Source: Algibacter lectus (lineage in GTDB: Bacteria > Bacteroidota > Bacteroidia > Flavobacteriales > Flavobacteriaceae). Taken from it: a stretch of 64,000 nucleotides of DNA. The position numbers and the translations under genes were made by a program. The stretch spans positions 124,001 through 188,000 of the forward strand of contig NZ_FOLN01000004.1 of assembly GCF_900112395.1 (NCBI RefSeq), given 5' to 3'. Below, in pieces: positions 34,608 to 42,496 of the stretch (positions are counted from its first letter, which is position 1; each line of letters begins with the position of its first letter). The notes beneath the pieces are model-generated. The model had not been told where the DNA came from. It worked only from the letters and a program-made list of their open reading frames with translations, and did not search any database.

Positions 34608-36360
34608 TATTCGAACCCTTTATTTATGCTGCACACTAATTAATATTCTCAATATAGTATTAATTAGTTCGTTACACATTCAAGTAAAAAAACGATTTCC
34701 TGGCACTTTTTTAATCCTGATTAACTTCTGTTTAGGCGCCACGGGAAATGTGTTGGTGTTTTTTCGTGGCTATATTCCAGACTGGGCCTCTATACCCTTA
34801 GCGAATGTTTTACTTATTTCCTCATTAATTGGTTTATTAATGGGCTTAGAACAATTTCTTGACAAAAAAGGAAGTCATATCCACAATTACATTTTAACAT
34901 CTATTTTTCTTATTATACACTCTTATTACACCTTTATAGAGCCAGATTTAAATGCTAGAAATATAAACATAGCCTTTGCCTACGTTATCATTAGTTTTCA
35001 AATTATCTATTTAATGTTTCGAAGAACCCCAATAGCAATGCGAAAAATTACACGCTCTATTGGTTACCTTTTTTGCGCTGTTTTTATAATTCAAGTGCTT
35101 CACATTATTTACAATGTGCAAAAAGAAGATGTTGTATCAGATTATTTTAAATCCTCAACCATAGAGTCTTTATTTCTTTCAAGCTGGATTATCATTACCG
35201 TTCTCATGCCTTATACTATTACTTTAATGTATAATAAGCGCCTAATTATAAACATAAACAAACAGGAAGAAAAGTTCTCGAAAGCCTTCCATGCTGCTCC
35301 TTTTGTAATAACCCTATCAAAATTTAGCGATGGCAAAATTTTTGAAGTTAATAAAAGCGTAGAAGCTATTTCAGATTATAAAATAGAAGATATAATAGGC
35401 ATGAACTCTGCCGAACTAAACTTATGGGGCCAGAAAAGTGATCGTCAAAAATTCTTAACAAGCCTAAGTTCTAACGGTTTTGTAAAGGAAAACGAATATA
35501 TATTTCGAAAAAAATCAGGTGAATTATTTCCAGGATCAATGACCGCACAGGTTATTAACATTAATAATGAAGATTGCATTATTTCGGTAATAAACGATAT
35601 TAGTAATAGAAAAAAAGCAGAATTAAACTTAAGAAACAGCGAAGCTACCTTAAGAGAATTAAACTCTACAAAAGATAAATTCTTTTCGATAATTGCACAC
35701 GATTTACGCACGCCTTTTAACGGCATTATGGGCTTTAGCCAAATACTACGCGACCAAATTAAAGAGAATAATTACGAAGATATTGATGAATACGCCGAAA
35801 TTATCTATACCTCATCAGAGCATGCCATGGCTTTACTATCTAACCTTATGGAATGGTCGAGATCGCAATCTGGACAAATGAAATTTAACCCAGAGTATAT
35901 TGATTTAATCGCTTTAATACAAAACACCTTAGGTTTACTAAAAACCTCTTCGGAACAAAAACAAATACACATTAATCTTGACGCAGCCGCTAACATTATT
36001 GTGTACGCCGATAAAGAAATGATCGAAACAGTACTCCGAAACATTATTTCTAACGCCATAAAATTCACACCTAAAAAAGGTGTTATTAATATACAGACGA
36101 AAGAAATGGAGAGCGAGCACCTTATATCCGTAATAGATAGCGGTGTTGGAATTTCTAAAGATGATCTCGAAAAACTGTTTCATCTCGACAAATCGCATAC
36201 TACAGCTGGCACAAACGATGAAAGCGGAACAGGCCTAGGATTAATACTTTGTAAAGATTTTATTGATTACCATAAAGGAAAAATTTGGGCAGAAAGTGAA
36301 GTTGGTGTAGGCACCAATATGAGATTTTGTCTGCCAAAAATAAATCCTTTAATAAATTAA
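34594..36360 (+). CDS. Membrane-bound PAS-domain sensor histidine kinase
   Basis: The 588-residue protein has about seven hydrophobic segments in residues 1-215, a PAS domain at about 225-345 (KAFHAAPFVITLSKF, DGKIFEVNKSVEAI), a HisKA domain with the phosphoacceptor histidine in SIIAHDLRTPFNG (near 368) and a HATPase domain (about 470-585) with SDGVGISK-like and GTGLGLILCKDFI. It is an orphan: no response regulator follows. It belongs to a large Bacteroidetes group with the opening MFSLDIRTLYL. Signal and partner are unknown. Confidence 0.92.
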   Translation: MFSLDIRTLYLCCTLINILNIVLISSLHIQVKKRFPGTFLILINFCLGATGNVLVFFRGYIPDWASIPLANVLLISSLIGLLMGLEQFLDKKGSHIHNYILTSIFLIIHSYYTFIEPDLNARNINIAFAYVIISFQIIYLMFRRTPIAMRKITRSIGYLFCAVFIIQVLHIIYNVQKEDVVSDYFKSSTIESLFLSSWIIITVLMPYTITLMYNKRLIININKQEEKFSKAFHAAPFVITLSKFSDGKIFEVNKSVEAISDYKIEDIIGMNSAELNLWGQKSDRQKFLTSLSSNGFVKENEYIFRKKSGELFPGSMTAQVININNEDCIISVINDISNRKKAELNLRNSEATLRELNSTKDKFFSIIAHDLRTPFNGIMGFSQILRDQIKENNYEDIDEYAEIIYTSSEHAMALLSNLMEWSRSQSGQMKFNPEYIDLIALIQNTLGLLKTSSEQKQIHINLDAAANIIVYADKEMIETVLRNIISNAIKFTPKKGVINIQTKEMESEHLISVIDSGVGISKDDLEKLFHLDKSHTTAGTNDESGTGLGLILCKDFIDYHKGKIWAESEVGVGTNMRFCLPKINPLIN

Positions 36361-36482
36361 AAAAACAGCAAGTATCATGCTTACTAACTTATATGAGCTA
36401 TAAGAAATCGCTCCTATAGTTTAGAAAAATAATAGAAGTCCATTATCGTTTTACAAATTACATTTTTAGTATTTTCGTCTTT

Positions 36483-37262
36483 ATGAATAAAATTGATATT
36501 CGCACTGTAGATGTTACGCAATATGTGCATCCATTAAGAGAAGGTGGCTCACTTCCGGCTATAGTTAAGGCTGATGATGGCTTTCTATACGTATTAAAAT
36601 TTAGAGGTGCCGGACAAGGAAAAAAAGCATTAATTGCTGAGTTTATTGGTGGAGAAATAGCACGTGCCATCGGCTTAAAAGTCCCTGAATTAGTTTTTAT
36701 GAATTTAGACGACTCGTTTAGCAAAACCGAACCAGACGAAGAAATTCAAGACTTACTTAAATTTAGTGTAGGCTTAAATTTAGGCTTACATTTTTTATCG
36801 AGCGCTATTACTTACGACCCTTTGGTGAGCACGACAGATAGCTTAACAGCTTCTAAAGTGGTGCTTTTGGATAGTATTATTAGCAATATTGATAGAACTG
36901 CAAAGAACACCAATTTACTGCAATGGAATAAGGAACTTTGGGTGATAGATAATGGTGCTAGTTTTTATTTTCATCACGATTGGAAAAATTGGGAGAACCA
37001 TTTAACCAGAACATTTCCGTTGATAAAAGACCATGTGCTTTTACAAAAAGCGACACGTTTAAAAGAAGCTGCGGTAGAAATTAAAAATTTGCTAAGTGCT
37101 GCTAAAATTGCAGAAATAATATCTAATATACCTGAAGATTGGCTTATAAGCGAATCGGATAGCATGAGTAGCGACGATATGAGAGCAGCTTATATCGAGT
37201 TTATAAATTCGAGATATTCTAAGATTGATTTACTAGTTAAAGAAGCTGAAGATGCAAGATAG
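36483..37262 (+). CDS. HipA-like kinase family protein (HipA_2 type)
   Basis: The 259-residue protein is recognised from LREGGSLPAIVKADDG, the ATP-site lysine in YVLKFRGAGQGKKAL, and the HipA-like catalytic loop SNIDRTAKNTNLL followed by the metal-binding VIDNGASFYFHH. All kinase-like residues needed (lysine, DRxxxN, DNG) are present, so it is probably active, but its substrate is unknown. It overlaps the DUF3037 gene by 11 bp (37252-37262), a common pairing in many phyla. A possible box TATTTTCG lies 4-5 nt before the ATG. No antitoxin-like HTH protein precedes it, so it is not a standard HipBA. Confidence 0.85.
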   Translation: MNKIDIRTVDVTQYVHPLREGGSLPAIVKADDGFLYVLKFRGAGQGKKALIAEFIGGEIARAIGLKVPELVFMNLDDSFSKTEPDEEIQDLLKFSVGLNLGLHFLSSAITYDPLVSTTDSLTASKVVLLDSIISNIDRTAKNTNLLQWNKELWVIDNGASFYFHHDWKNWENHLTRTFPLIKDHVLLQKATRLKEAAVEIKNLLSAAKIAEIISNIPEDWLISESDSMSSDDMRAAYIEFINSRYSKIDLLVKEAEDAR

Positions 37263-37635
37263 ATATACATTTGAGTACGCCGTTATTAGAGTTGTACCTA
37301 AGGTAGAGCGTGAAGAATTCTTTAATGTTGGAGTTATTCTTTTTTCGAAGCGTAAAAAATTTCTTGGTATAAAATATTATATAAACCCAGATAAACTAAA
37401 AGCGTTTTCTCCGGAAGTAGAATTGGATTTATTTAATAATTATTTAAAAGCTTGGGAGCTCGTTTGCGCCGGAAACCCAAAAGGAGGCAGAATAGAACAA
37501 ATGGAACTATCGGATAGGTTTAGGTGGTTAACAGCTTGTAGAAGCACCATTATTCAAAGTTCTAAAACACACTCTGGATTGTGCAATGATCCTGAAAAAA
37601 TGCTAGAAGATATTTTTAATAGCCATGTGCTATAA
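37252..37635 (+). CDS. DUF3037 family protein
   Basis: The 127-residue protein matches DUF3037 by FEYAVIRVVPKVEREEFFN, VGVILFSKRKKFLG, and RWLTACRSTIIQSSKTHSG. Its start lies inside the end of the HipA_2-type kinase gene in another frame, so translation is probably coupled. DUF3037 has no proven function; the constant association suggests that it is a partner, target or modulator of the kinase. No membrane segment or signal is seen. Confidence 0.85.
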   Translation: MQDRYTFEYAVIRVVPKVEREEFFNVGVILFSKRKKFLGIKYYINPDKLKAFSPEVELDLFNNYLKAWELVCAGNPKGGRIEQMELSDRFRWLTACRSTIIQSSKTHSGLCNDPEKMLEDIFNSHVL

Positions 37636-37686
37636 ATAAGCAAACTCACAAAAACTCATTTAGAAAAACTAGCCTTCGCTAGTGCT

Positions 37687-37785
37687 CGCGTTAGGGATTG
37701 AACGGCCTGTTTGAAATCCTTTTTGTTTTTTCGAAAAAACAAAAAGATTGAGTAGTAAAAGCCCGACCCTTTTCGGGTAACGCCC
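37687..37785 (-). repeat. Structured intergenic repeat, copy C
   Basis: On the minus strand: GGGCGTTACCC, loop GAAAA, GGGTCGGGCTTTTACTAC, then a very strong stem (ATCTTTTTGTTTTTT, loop CG, its complement, with one bulged G before GAT), then GCCGTTCAATCCCTAACGCGAG. It begins 8 nt after the mgtE stop codon in sense orientation. The same bulged G is seen in copy A. Confidence 0.8.
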
Positions 37786-37793
37786 AAAATATT

Positions 37794-39167
37794 TTAAAAT
37801 CCTAGTATAGCTTTCGCGATAAGAAAATAGATAAGTATACCAAAAATATCGTTACTTGTAGTGATAAATGGCCCTGTGGCAATAGCGGGATCGACACCAC
37901 GTTTATCTAAAATAATAGGCACAAACGTACCGATTAAAGCCGCCATAATAATAACAGTAATTAGCGCGATACCAATAGTCATTGATACAAGATACGAGGT
38001 TTTAAAGCCAAAGTGACTGATAAGCAAAACAATGAGAGCAATGGCAACACCATTTACTAAACCTAACGAAAACTCTTTAAGCAAACGTTTTAATAATTTA
38101 CCTTTTATGGTATTGTTTGCTAGACCTTGAACTACAATTGCTGAAGATTGCACACCAACGTTTCCAGCAGTTGCCTGTATAAGCGGTATGAACAACAACA
38201 ACTCGGTATATTTAAGCATAGCTCCCGTAAAACCACTAATAATACTTGCGGCTCCAAGCCCTCCAAACATACCAATAAGTAGCCAAGGTAGGCGAGCTTT
38301 GGTGAGTTCCCAAACACTATCATCGGCCTCTACGTCTTGTGAGATACCGGCAGCTAATTGATAATCTTTTTCTGCTTCTTCTTTTATAACATCTACAATA
38401 TCATCAATAGTGATACGACCTAAAAGAATTTGTTTTCCATCGACTACAGGAATGGCTTCTAAATCGTACTTTGCCATAACTTGTGCAACAACTTCTACAT
38501 CGTCGTGCACGTTTACAGAATCTACACTAGAGATATAAATATCGGCGATTTTTTGTTCGTTTTTTGCAACAATAAGGTCTTTTAAAGATAAACGCCCTAC
38601 AAGTTTACCTTGCTTATTTACAACATAAACGGAGTGTACACGGGTAACCTCTTCGGCCTGACCGCGAATACGACGTAAACACCCTGCAACCGTCCAGGTA
38701 TCATAAACCTTTACAAGCTCTTTTGCCATAAGTCCACCAGCGGTATCCTCATCGTAGGCTAAAAGTTCATTAATTTCGGCTTTATGCTCTTCGTCTACAA
38801 TTTGAGAAATTACTTCTTGCTGGCGCGATTCTGGCAGTTCTGCAATAATATCGGCAGCATCATCAGTATCTAGTTCTTCAATTTCTTCGGCAATTTCTTT
38901 AGCAGAAAGATTTCTTAGTACTTTTTCTCGATTGTCCTCATCGAGCTCCATTAAAATATCTGAAGTTGTTTCGGAATCTAACAACTTTATAACATACATC
39001 GCCTCCTCTAGATCTATTTCATCTAAAATTTCGGCAATATCCGCGTGGTGAAACTCGTCTAAAAGCACCTTAAGTTCCTTATCGTTTTTCTCTGCGATAA
39101 GCAGCTCAACTTGTTCGATGAGTTCCTTAGTTAATTGAAACTGTATGTTTTCCGTTTCTTCAGACAA
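37794..39167 (-). CDS. mgtE: Magnesium transporter MgtE
   Basis: The 457-residue protein shows the standard MgtE build: an acidic N-terminal superhelical domain (about 1-130, ADIAEILDEIDLEEAMYV), two CBS domains (about 135-260, LKDLIVAKNEQKI and LEAIPVVDGKQILLGRI) and five transmembrane helices (about 285-457) with IQATAGNVGVQSSAIVVQGL and the pore motif in the second half. It is an inner-membrane Mg2+ channel gated by cytosolic Mg2+ binding. It follows rsmA by 20 bp on the same strand and ends at repeat copy C. Confidence 0.95.
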   Translation of the reverse strand: MSEETENIQFQLTKELIEQVELLIAEKNDKELKVLLDEFHHADIAEILDEIDLEEAMYVIKLLDSETTSDILMELDEDNREKVLRNLSAKEIAEEIEELDTDDAADIIAELPESRQQEVISQIVDEEHKAEINELLAYDEDTAGGLMAKELVKVYDTWTVAGCLRRIRGQAEEVTRVHSVYVVNKQGKLVGRLSLKDLIVAKNEQKIADIYISSVDSVNVHDDVEVVAQVMAKYDLEAIPVVDGKQILLGRITIDDIVDVIKEEAEKDYQLAAGISQDVEADDSVWELTKARLPWLLIGMFGGLGAASIISGFTGAMLKYTELLLFIPLIQATAGNVGVQSSAIVVQGLANNTIKGKLLKRLLKEFSLGLVNGVAIALIVLLISHFGFKTSYLVSMTIGIALITVIIMAALIGTFVPIILDKRGVDPAIATGPFITTSNDIFGILIYFLIAKAILGF

Positions 39168-39187
39168 ATGAAAAAATTTAAAAGGTT

Positions 39188-39982
39188 CTACTTGTCGTTT
39201 TCCAGCAATTGCGTAAGCTCTAAAAAGGAGGCTACACTTAATTGCTCGGGACGTTGGCCAAATATACTATTTGCTTTTAAATTATCAGACAAATCGAATG
39301 TTTTTAAACTGTTACGAAGTGTTTTTCTACGTTGTTGAAAAGCTGTTTTAACAACCTTAAAGAACATTTTTTCGTCGCATGGCAGCGAGTAATTTTCTTT
39401 ACGCGTTAACCTTAACACACCAGAGTCTACCTTTGGTGGCGGATTAAACACATCTGGTGGTACGGTAAATAAATATTCGGCATGATAAAATGCTTGTACC
39501 AAAACAGAAAGAATACCATAAACCTTAGATCCTTCTTTAGAACAGATACGCGCCGCAACTTCTTTTTGGAACATACCAGAAAATTCAGGTATTTGATCTC
39601 GCATTTCTAAAGTTTTAAAAACGATCTGTGTTGAAATATTATACGGAAAATTACCAATGATAGCAAAGGGTTCGCCGTTTAAACTTTCATTTAAATCGTA
39701 TTTTAAAAAATCTTTTTCTATAATTCGAGGCGCCAAGTTTAAGTAATTGGCTTGTAAATACTCTACCGATTCGGTATCGATTTCTACAACATACGTGGTA
39801 ACTGGCTTTTTAAGCAAGTATTTAGTAAGCACGCCCATTCCTGGCCCTATTTCTAGAACGGTTTTATAATTATTTAGCGTTAAGCTATCGGCTATTTTTT
39901 CGGCAACTGTTTCATCATTTAAAAAATGCTGCCCCAGGTGTTTTTTAGCTCTTACTTGATTATTATTTGATTTGTATGCCAC
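39188..39982 (-). CDS. rsmA: 16S rRNA (adenine1518-N6/adenine1519-N6)-dimethyltransferase
   Basis: The 264-residue enzyme dimethylates two adjacent adenosines near the 3' end of 16S rRNA (KsgA). Visible are [14 protein letters not shown], the SAM-binding [15 protein letters not shown], the acidic [12 protein letters not shown] and the target-base loop [10 protein letters not shown]. The C-terminal helical domain carries [24 protein letters not shown] sequence about 30 nt upstream may be its promoter. It heads the rsmA-mgtE pair, a neighbourhood seen in many Flavobacteriaceae. Confidence 0.95.
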   Translation of the reverse strand: MAYKSNNNQVRAKKHLGQHFLNDETVAEKIADSLTLNNYKTVLEIGPGMGVLTKYLLKKPVTTYVVEIDTESVEYLQANYLNLAPRIIEKDFLKYDLNESLNGEPFAIIGNFPYNISTQIVFKTLEMRDQIPEFSGMFQKEVAARICSKEGSKVYGILSVLVQAFYHAEYLFTVPPDVFNPPPKVDSGVLRLTRKENYSLPCDEKMFFKVVKTAFQQRRKTLRNSLKTFDLSDNLKANSIFGQRPEQLSVASFLELTQLLENDK

Positions 39983-40129
39983 GAAATAGAATGTTTTAAG
40001 GAAAACACGAAGATATGAAACTTAAAAACAATACTTCTGCCATGATTGAAGTATTGTTTTTACGGGTATAATATTGTTTCTTAGTATCAAGAAATGTAAT
40101 GTTTCTCAAACCACTTAGACTAAGACCGT

Positions 40130-40972
40130 ATGCAGCAAACATTCACAGAATTTTCGACTAATGCCATTTTAAAAATTGGAGACGAATCGCTTTTAAGTAT
40201 TTATAAAGAATCTACCCAAGCAGCACTATATACCTTTATTAGAACGCACGATACCAAAGCCGAAATTATTGTAGATAGCATACCTTATACTATAGAAGCT
40301 GGAAGTTTGCTTGTACTTACACCTGTACAATACATTCAATTTGTAAAAGGAGAAAACTTAGTAGTTTATCAATTTAACCAGGAGTTTTATTGCATTAAAG
40401 ATTACGACCAAGAAGTAAGCTGCGCTGGTTTGTTATTTTTTGGCAATGTACATGTGCCTTTAATTGGTCTAAGTACCGAAGAAGCTCACAAATTCTCGAT
40501 ACTTCATGAAGTTTTTATGGATGAATTTGATACTAAAGACAGCATACAAGCCGAAATGTTACGCATGCTTATGGCACGCTTCATTATAATAAGTACGCGT
40601 TTACTAAAAGCAAAAGAAGGTTTTGTTGAAACTACAAAAAACACCAAAATAGAATTGCTTCGTGAATTTAACATGCTGGTAGAAACACATTTTAAAGCCG
40701 AGCATAGCGTATCTTATTATGCCGATAAACTTTTTAAATCTCCAAAAACATTATCCAACACGTTTTCTAAACTTAATACAAGTCCTTTACAAATTATTCA
40801 CGATCGTATTATTCTAGAAGCAAAACGCTTATTAATCTATACCGATAAAACGGCTAAGGAAATAGCATACGAAGTTGGCTTTGAAGACGCCTCTCATTTA
40901 AGTCGATTATTTAAAAAAAACACCTCTTTTTCTCCTTCAGACTTCAAAAAACAGCTTAAAACTACGGTTTAG
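40130..40972 (+). CDS. AraC family transcriptional regulator
   Basis: The 280-residue regulator has a cupin-like N-terminal domain (about 1-110, including YTIEAGSLLVLTPVQYIQF) and a C-terminal double helix-turn-helix (about 180-275; YYADKLFKSPKTLSNTFSKL, then AYEVGFEDASHLSRLFKKN, SPSDFKKQL). The usual role is to sense a small ligand and activate neighbouring genes. The three genes downstream on the same strand (51-residue peptide, AhpD-like enzyme, cupredoxin-like protein) are the obvious candidate targets. It diverges from rsmA. Confidence 0.9.
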   Translation: MQQTFTEFSTNAILKIGDESLLSIYKESTQAALYTFIRTHDTKAEIIVDSIPYTIEAGSLLVLTPVQYIQFVKGENLVVYQFNQEFYCIKDYDQEVSCAGLLFFGNVHVPLIGLSTEEAHKFSILHEVFMDEFDTKDSIQAEMLRMLMARFIIISTRLLKAKEGFVETTKNTKIELLREFNMLVETHFKAEHSVSYYADKLFKSPKTLSNTFSKLNTSPLQIIHDRIILEAKRLLIYTDKTAKEIAYEVGFEDASHLSRLFKKNTSFSPSDFKKQLKTTV

Positions 40973-41063
40973 GGAAAAATCGACAACTCTTCGGGTAATC
41001 TATCCATTCTACAGCACCTCTTATTGCTTCATCTTTGCACTGTATAACAAAAACATCAAAGAC

Positions 41064-41219
41064 ATGAAAACTAAAAACATATCCATTTTCAATTTAATTG
41101 AAATATTTAGAAGTAACAAGAAAGTAGCGTTAAAGACTATTAGTCCTAAAACACATTGTGAGCAAAATCATTTATCTGATTTTTATTGCGATGCTGAAAA
41201 ACCATACATCTCTTTCTAA
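41064..41219 (+). CDS. Predicted 51-residue protein between the AraC and AhpD-like genes
   Basis: ATG at 41064 to TAA at 41217-41219 encodes 51 residues with a basic, amphipathic N-terminal half (FNLIEIFRSNKKVALK) and a Cys/His-containing tail (HCEQNHLSDFYCDAEK). I know no family. CATCTTTGCAC (41030-41040), a near match to the -7 box, ends about 25 nt before the ATG, as for an ordinary gene here. It could also be a chance frame in a leader of the next gene. Confidence 0.45.
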   Translation: MKTKNISIFNLIEIFRSNKKVALKTISPKTHCEQNHLSDFYCDAEKPYISF

Positions 41220-41248
41220 TTCAACACAAAAAATAGCAAAGGGCAAAA

Positions 41249-41306
41249 TTGACATGTCAAAAGGAAAAACCTACATGGTTTAACTCTTAAAACCGTCGCA
41301 CCTTTG
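41249..41306 (+). promoter_or_regulatory. 12-bp palindrome and variant promoter box upstream of the AhpD-like gene
   Basis: TTGACATGTCAA (41249-41260) is a perfect palindrome. CACCTTTG at 41299-41306 is a -7-like box with C in place of the first T, as also seen in CATCTTTG before the 51-residue ORF. A binding site for the adjacent AraC regulator or another dimeric regulator is plausible. Confidence 0.4.
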
Positions 41307-41351
41307 TACCAAGATAATCAAACACAAAAAATAATAATAAAATTTAAAAAT

Positions 41352-41900
41352 ATGAGCACATTTAATGTATTAACAAGAGAAGAAGTAAGCGAAAATAACC
41401 AAGCTATTTTTGATAACTTAAAAAAAGCAGTTGGTTTTGTACCAAACTTATATGCAGCTTATGCATACAGTGATACTGCATTAGAAAACTACTTAGGCTT
41501 CGCCAATGCAAAAACATCTTTATCTGCTAAAGAAAAAGAAGTTGTAAACTTAGCAGTAAGCGAAGTAAACAATTGTATTTATTGCCTATCTGCACATACA
41601 GCTATTGGTAAAATGAATGGTTTTACAGACGAGCAAATTTTAGAATTAAGAGCAGGACATTCTTCTGTAAACGATAAACTTAATGCTTTAGCCGCACTAG
41701 CTAAAAACATTACAGAAAACCGTGGAAGAACAGACGCGGCAGTTTTAGAAAACTATTTTAACGCTGGTTACACCAAAGCAAACTTAATTGATACTATATC
41801 GCTGGTTGGTGATAAAACAATATCTAACTACGTACACAGCACAACCCAAGTACCAGTAGATTTTCCGGTAGCACAACCACTTGCAGAAACAGTAGCATAA
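41352..41900 (+). CDS. AhpD-like carboxymuconolactone decarboxylase family protein
   Basis: The 182-residue protein has the AhpD-type CxxC with catalytic histidine, VNNCIYCLSAHTAIGKMNG (about residues 73-91), as in peroxidase-related enzymes of the carboxymuconolactone decarboxylase family. The CxxC suggests thiol-based peroxide or organic hydroperoxide reduction rather than decarboxylation; this is inferred from family. I choose the ATG at 41352 (MSTFNVLTREEV); the frame extends to 41304 with a basic, unlikely leader that also touches the promoter box. It is followed by a cupredoxin-like gene 83 bp downstream. Confidence 0.87.
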   Translation: MSTFNVLTREEVSENNQAIFDNLKKAVGFVPNLYAAYAYSDTALENYLGFANAKTSLSAKEKEVVNLAVSEVNNCIYCLSAHTAIGKMNGFTDEQILELRAGHSSVNDKLNALAALAKNITENRGRTDAAVLENYFNAGYTKANLIDTISLVGDKTISNYVHSTTQVPVDFPVAQPLAETVA

Positions 41901-41983
41901 TTAAAACTCATAACCTTCAGGTTTCTAACATAAACAATTATTAACAACGCTTTATAAAAATAGAAGCACAATTAAATTTAAAG

Positions 41984-42352
41984 ATGAAAAAAGTAGTAGC
42001 AATTTTAGTATTCGTATTAGCATTTGTAGTAAACTCTAATGCACAAGATGTAAAAACAGTATCTCTAGAACAAACTAAAGGAGAATTTACACAAAAGAAC
42101 TTAACGATTAGTGAAGGTTCTTATATTTTCGAAATCGCAAACAACCATTCTGGTGTAGATGTTGGTTTTGTATTAATTCAAAAAGGAAAAGATGCAGCCA
42201 ACCCAGAAAACCACATTAAAACAGCTTACGTAACACAAGTAGTTGCAGAAGGAAAAACAGAGAAATCTAATGTAACAACTTTAGAAAAGGGTGAGTACGT
42301 ATACTTTTGCCCACTAAACAAAACACCTCAGTACACTTTAACTGTGGAGTAA
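41984..42352 (+). CDS. Secreted cupredoxin-like protein with incomplete copper site
   Basis: The 122-residue protein has a signal peptide (MKKVVAILVFVLAFVVNSNA, cleaved before QDVK) and a small beta-sandwich like plastocyanins: NNHSGVDVGFVLIQKGKD and GEYVYFCPLNKTPQYTLTVE. H55 and C109 occupy the first histidine and cysteine positions, but the second histidine and methionine that normally follow the cysteine (CxxxxH...M) are absent, so classical type-1 copper binding is doubtful. It is probably periplasmic and co-regulated with the AhpD-like gene. A terminator follows. Confidence 0.7.
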   Translation: MKKVVAILVFVLAFVVNSNAQDVKTVSLEQTKGEFTQKNLTISEGSYIFEIANNHSGVDVGFVLIQKGKDAANPENHIKTAYVTQVVAEGKTEKSNVTTLEKGEYVYFCPLNKTPQYTLTVE

Positions 42353-42376
42353 TTAATAGTGTTTTTTATTTGTTGT

Positions 42377-42410
42377 AAAAAGGCAGCCTTATTCCGGCTG
42401 CCTTTTTTTT
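42377..42410 (+). terminator. Terminator after the cupredoxin-like gene
   Basis: AAAAAGGCAGCC (42377-42388) pairs with GGCTGCCTTTTT (42396-42407), followed by more T, 25 bp after the stop codon. Confidence 0.9.
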
Positions 42411-42496
42411 GTACTTATATTTTAGCAGAAAAAAAAACCGTCTAAATATTTCTACCTAAACGATCTCTTGATGCTAAAAAACTAATATTATCTCGA

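Noticed and set aside
36483-37635. Calling the kinase/DUF3037 pair a HipBA toxin-antitoxin
   Set aside because: There is no HipB-like helix-turn-helix gene and the family is only distantly HipA-like; kept as an unknown system.
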